DNA from: Cepaea nemoralis
Taxonomy: Eukaryota; Mollusca; Gastropoda; Stylommatophora; Helicidae
Assembly: GCA_014155875.1 (NCBI GenBank)
Contig: JACEFZ010025810.1
Coordinates: forward strand, 364,001 to 428,000
Length of the DNA: 64,000 bases
Reading direction: 5' to 3'
The notes under the pieces are model-generated. The model saw only the letters and a program-made list of their open reading frames with translations. It was not told the DNA's origin and did no database searches. Shown here in pieces: positions 58,661 through 64,000 of this stretch (position 1 is the first letter of the stretch; each line of letters opens with the position of its first letter). A program made the translations under genes and the position numbers.

Positions 58661-59165
58661 TAATGGAAAGCAGGTAGTACCAAGACCAAAGACGAAAATC
58701 AAGCCTTTTGAACTTAATCGCTACAAGCAATTCTTAGAATACCGTGAGGTACGAAGAGGAAAAATTACCGATAGCTTACAAGATTTGAACTCCGAAGACA
58801 ATTGCTTCATAAACAGCACTGAAAAACTGAAAATACGTTGGCCATAGTAGCTGTGACGGTGACTTGGGAAGAACAGTGATATCAGGCGTGGTTCAAGATA
58901 GGCAGGGATCGATGAACTTGAAGTGGACACCGGACATTACAGGCACCATAGTCAAGAAGACACACGACACATGGGAGCTGGCGAAAGATTGAAAAACTTT
59001 ACCACCGGTTGTGGTGAGAGTGACGTTCAGCAAAGGACTTACTTTAAGATGATGATGACGATTCAAATGCGTAGGTCAAAGTCTCCTGTGCCCCTTCTTC
59101 TTATTATTATGTTATTTATTCCCCACTGCAGCATTAGAACTCAACCAGCTCACGCCCAGCCGTTT
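58661..59165. other. Unassigned, possibly another LINE 3' end
   Basis: A 76-codon ORF (58617-58847) starts inside the LINE A match and is not trusted. The segment to 59060 ends GATGATGATGACGAT, a tail seen on RTE-like LINEs; weak support. Confidence 0.3.
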
Positions 59166-59668
59166 TATCGTCATATCTCTTGCAGTTTTATCTTGTCATA
59201 TCTCTTGCAGTTTTATCTTGTCATATCTCTTGCAGTTTTATCTTGTCATATCTCTTGCAGTTTTATCTTGTCATATCTCTTGCAGTTTTATCTTGTCATA
59301 TCTCTTGCAGTTTTATCTTGTCATATCTCTGGCAGTTTTATCTTGTCATATCTCTTGCAGTTTTATCTTGTCATATCTCTTGCAGTTTTATCTTGTCATA
59401 TCTCTTGCAGTTTTATCTTGTCATATCTCTTGCAGTTTTATCTTGTCATATCTCTTGCAGTTTTATCTTGTCATATCTCATGCAGTTTTATCTTGTCATA
59501 TCTCTTGCAGTTTTATCTTGTCATATCTCTTGCCGTTTTATCTTGTCATATCTCATGCAGTTTTATCTTGTCATATCTCTTGCCGTTTTATCTTGTCATA
59601 TCTCATGCAGTTTTATCTTGTCATATCTCTTGCCGTTTTATCTTGTCATATCTCCTGCAGTTTTATCT
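59166..59668. repeat. 25-bp minisatellite, 20 copies
   Basis: Unit TCATATCTCTTGCAGTTTTA plus TCTTG, with CATGCAG and TTGCCG variants concentrated in the right half. Hydrophobic ORFs of 170-270 codons across it are artefacts of translating this unit. Confidence 0.97.
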
Positions 59669-59749
59669 CCTCCCCATGTTATTCATCCCTGCCTCTAATT
59701 CTCTTATTCCTGTGCTCGACGGATGACTACATTATTTAAGTTCTTGAAC

Positions 59750-62700
59750 TAAACTTCCACGACGGCATTGTGGACTATTACATTTCTTCCACTAACATAA
59801 CTCCACGACGGCAGTGTGGACTATTACATTTCTTCCACTAACATAACTCCACGACGGCAGTGGGGACTATTACATTTCTTCCACTGACATAACTCCACGA
59901 CGGCAGTGGGGACTATTACATTTCTTCCACTGACATAACTCCACGGCGGCAGTGGGGAATATTACATTTCTTCCACTAACATAACTCCACGGCGGCAGTG
60001 GGGACTATTACATTTCTTCCACTGACATAACTCCACGACGGCAGTGGGGACTATTACATTTCTTCCACTGACATAACTCCACGACGGCAGTGGGGACTAT
60101 TACATTTCTTCCACTAACATAACTCCACGACGGCAGTGGGGACTATTACATTTCTTCCACTAACATAACTCCACGACGGCAGTGGGGAATATTACATTTC
60201 TTCCACTGACATAACTCCACGACGGCAGTGTGGACTATTACATTTCTTCCACTGACATAACTCCACGACGGCAGTGTGGACTATTACATTTCTTCCACTG
60301 ACATAACTCCACGACAGGAGTGTGGACTATTACATTTCTTCCACTGACATAACTCCACGACAGGAGTGTGGACTATTACATTTCTTCCACTGACATAACT
60401 CCACGACGGCAGTGTGGACTATTACATTTCTTCCACTGACATAACTCCACGACGGCAGTGTGGACTATTACATTTCTTCCACTGACATAACTCCACGACG
60501 GCAGTGTGGACTATTACATTTCTTCCACTGACATAACTCCCACGACGGGCAGTGTGGACTATTACATTTCTTCCACTGACATAACTCCACGACGGCAGTG
60601 TGGACTATTACATTTCTTCCATGACATAACTCCACGACGGCAGTGTGGACTATTACATTTCTTCCACTGACATAACTCCACGACGGCAGTGTGGACTATT
60701 ACATTTCTTCCACTGACATAACTCCACGACGGCAGTGTGGACTATTACATTTCTTCCACTGACATAACTCCACGACGGCAGTGTGGACTATTACATTTCT
60801 TCCACTGACATAACTCCACGACGGCAGTGTGGACTATTACATTTCTTCCACTGACATAACTCCACGACGGGAGTGTGGACTATTATATTTCTTCCACTGA
60901 CATAACTCCACGACGGGAGTGTGGACTATTATATTTCTTCCACTGACATAACTCCACGACGGCAGTGTGGACTATTACATTTCTTCCACTGACATAACTC
61001 CACGACGGTAGTGGGGACTATTACATTTCTTCCACTGACATAACTACACGACGGCAGTGGGGACTATTACATTTCTTCCACTGACATAACTCCACGACGG
61101 CAGTGGGGACTATTACATTTCTTCCACTGACATAACTCCACGACGGCAGTGGGGACTATTACATTTCTTCCACTGACATAACTCCACGACGGCAGTGTGG
61201 ACTATTACATTTCTTCCACTGACATAACTCCACGACGGCAGTGTGGACTATTACATTTCTTCCACTGACATAACTCCACGACGGCAGTGTGGACTATTAC
61301 ATTTCTTCCACTAAAATAACTCCGCGACGGCAGTGGGGACTATTACATTTCTTCCACTGACATAACTCCACGACGGCAGTGGGGACTATTACATTTCTTC
61401 CACTGACATAACTCCACGACGGCAGTGTGGACTATTACATTTCTTCCACTGACATAACTCCACGACGGCAGTGGGGACTATTACATTTCTTCCACTAACA
61501 TAACTCCACGACGGCAGTGGGGACTATTACATTTCTTCCACTGACATAACTCCACGACGGCAGTGTGGACTATTACATTTCTTCCACTGACATAACTCCA
61601 CGACGGCAGTGTGGACTATTACATTTCTTCCACTGACATAACTCCGCGACGGCAGTGTGGACTATTACATTTCTTCCACTAACATAACTCCACGACGGGA
61701 GTGTGGACTATTACATTTCTTCCACTAACATAACTCCGCGACGGCAGTGGGGACTATTACATTTCTTCCACTGACATAACTCCACGACGGCAGTGGGGAC
61801 TATTACATTTCTTCCACTGACATAACTCCACGACGGCAGTGTGGACTATTACATTTCTTCCACTAACATAACTCCACGACGGCAGTGGGGACTATTACAT
61901 TTCTTCCACTAAAATAACTCCACGACGGCAGTGTGGACTATTACATTTCTTCCACTAACATAACTCCACGACGGCAGTGGGGACTATTACATTTCTTCCA
62001 CTAAAATAACTCCGCGACGGCAGTGGGGACTATTACATTTCTTCCACTAAAATAACTCCGCGACGGCAGTGGGGACTATTACATTTCTTCCACTAACATA
62101 ACTCCGCGACGGCAGTGTGGACGATTACATTTCTTCCACTGACATAACTCCGCGACGGCAGTGGGGACTATTACATTTCTTCCACTAACATAACTCCACG
62201 ACGGCAGTGGGGACTATTACATTTCTTCCACTACCATAACTCCACGACGGCAGTAGGGAATATTACATTTCTTCCACTACCATAACTCCACGACGGCAGT
62301 AGGGACTATTACATTTCTTCCACTAACATAACTCCACGACGGCAGTGTGGATTATTACATTTCTTCCACTACCATAACTCCACGACGGCAGTAGGGACTA
62401 TTACATTTCTTCCACTAAAATAACTCCACGACGGCAGTGTGGACTATTACATTTCTTCCACTAACATAACTCCACGACGGCAGTGGGGACTATTACATTT
62501 CTTCCACTGACATAACTCCACGACGGCAGTGGGGACTATTACATTTCTTCCACTAAAATAACTCCGCGACGGCAGTGGGGACTATTACATTTCTTCCACT
62601 AACATAACTCCACGACGGCAGTGGGGACTATTACATTTCTTCCACTGACATAACTCCACGACGGCAGTGGGGACTATTACATTTCTTCCACTGACATAAC

Positions 62701-64000
62701 TCCACGACGGCAGTGGGGACTATTACATTTCTTCCACTAAAATAACTCCACGACGGCAGTGGGGACTATTACATTTCTTCCACTAACATAACTCCGCGAC
62801 GGCAGTGTGGACGATTAAATTTCTTCCACTAAAATAACTCCACGACGGCAGTGGGGACTATTACATTTCTTCCACTAAAAGTAACTCCACGACGGCAGTG
62901 GGGACTATTACATTTCTTCCACTAAAATAACTCCACGACGGCAGTGGGGACTATTAAATTTCTTCCACTAAAATAACTCCACGACGGCAGTGGGGACTAT
63001 TACATTTCTTCCACTAACATAACTCCGCGACGGCAGTGTGGACGATTACATTTCTTCCACTAAAATAACTCCACGACGGCAGTGGGGACTATTACATTTC
63101 TTCCACTAACATAACTCCACGACGGCAGTGGGGACTATTACATTTCTTCCACTGACATAACTCCACGACGGCAGTGTGGACTATTACATTTCTTCCACTA
63201 ACATAACTCCACGACGGCAGTGGGGACTATTACATTTCTTCCACTAACATAACTCCACGACGGCAGTGTGGACTATTACATTTCTTCCACTAACATAACT
63301 CCACGACGGCAGTGGGGACTATTACATTTCTTCCACTAAAATAACTCCACGACGGCAGTGGGGACTATTACATTTCTTCCACTGACATAACTCCACGACG
63401 GCAGTGGGGACTATTACATTTCTTCCACTGACATAACTCCACGACGGCAGTGGGGACTATTACATTTCTTCCACTGACATAACTCCACGACGGCAGTGTG
63501 GACTATTACATTTCTTCCACTAACATAACTCCACGACGGCAGTGTGGACTATTACATTTCTTCCACTAACATAACTCCGCGACGGCAGTGTGGACGATTA
63601 CATTTCTTCCACTAAAATAACTCCACGACGGCAGTGGGGACTATTACCTTTCTTCCACTAACATAACTCCACGACGGCAGTGGGGACTATTACATTTCTT
63701 CCACTAACATAACTCCACGACGGCAGTGTGGACGATTACATTTCTTCCACTAAAATAACTCCACGACGGCAGTGTGGACGATTACATTTCTTCCACTAAA
63801 ATAACTCCACGACGGCAGTGTGGACGATTACATTTCTTCCACTAAAATAACTCCACGACGGCAGTGGGGACTATTACATTTCTTCCACTAAAATAACTCC
63901 ACGACGGCAGTGGGGACTATTACATTTCTTCCACTAAAATAACTCCACGACGGCAGTGGGGACTATTACATTTCTTCCACTGACATAACTCCACGACGGC
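59750..64000. repeat. 46-bp satellite, more than 90 copies, continues beyond the window
   Basis: The unit contains CTCCACGACGGCAGTGTGGA, CTATTACATTTCTTCCACTG, ACATAA. Variable positions: GTGTGG/GTGGGG, CACTGAC/CACTAAC/CACTAAA, CCACG/CCGCG, GACTATT/GACGATT. Variants come in runs, suggesting local unequal exchange. Confidence 0.98.

Noticed and set aside
58923..59739. 267-codon hydrophobic ORF, apparent multi-pass membrane protein
   Set aside because: Almost all of it is the 25-bp minisatellite read through; alternative frames give the same type of peptide.

Overview
This is a gene-poor, repeat-dominated stretch of an animal nuclear genome. It has no operons and no intact single-copy host gene that I can support. 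It holds LTR retrotransposons, several LINE clades, tRNA-headed SINEs, hAT-like and other TIR elements, long minisatellites (22-50 bp units) and large triplet microsatellites. The only cellular gene recognised is an intronless, broken retrocopy of ribosomal protein L27 (eL27). The mix (Gypsy-type elements, an RNase H-bearing I-superfamily LINE, RTE/CR1-like LINE tails, SINE families with shared cores) would suit a mollusc or another lophotrochozoan. That placement is inference; nothing here fixes the species.

Positions 27-16149 are one nested stack. The outer LTR element has 293-bp LTRs that look identical, TG...CA ends and a 4-bp target duplication CATG. Into it have inserted: a related minus-strand Gypsy element (2816-8320, TSD TTTC) carrying gag and integrase but no reverse transcriptase; a SINE-like unit (11565-11876, 12-bp TSD); and a 3.3-kb TGTGACGA...TCGTCACA element (12231-15511, TSD ATACC). 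Without these the outer element is about 7.0 kb and lacks pol. Its pol-free interior carries short hairpins, one of which recurs in the inner element with the same loop and a different, mostly complementary stem.

Positions 16150-31300 contain GAA and AT microsatellites, a 49-bp minisatellite, a hAT-like element with a perfect 8-bp TSD that is itself split by LINE sequence, a 27-bp minisatellite, a MITE inside a MITE, and the RPL27 retropseudogene. Positions 31300-48540 contain SINE copies with two different conserved cores, truncated LINE 3' ends, a 4.4-kb array of a second 49-bp satellite with an interspersed divergent cassette, a foldback element, and opposed CTA and TAG triplet arrays.

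Positions 48539-53107 are a near-complete LINE (endonuclease, reverse transcriptase, RNase H; several frame breaks) inserted into the TAG array with a 12-bp TSD. After it come more TAG repeat, a 32-bp minisatellite, a 467-bp TIR element that retains a 54-codon open frame, more LINE and SINE copies, a 25-bp minisatellite, and a 46-bp satellite from 59750 that runs off the window end. Most long open frames in the window come from repeat units whose length is a multiple of three, or from triplet runs, and are not genes.
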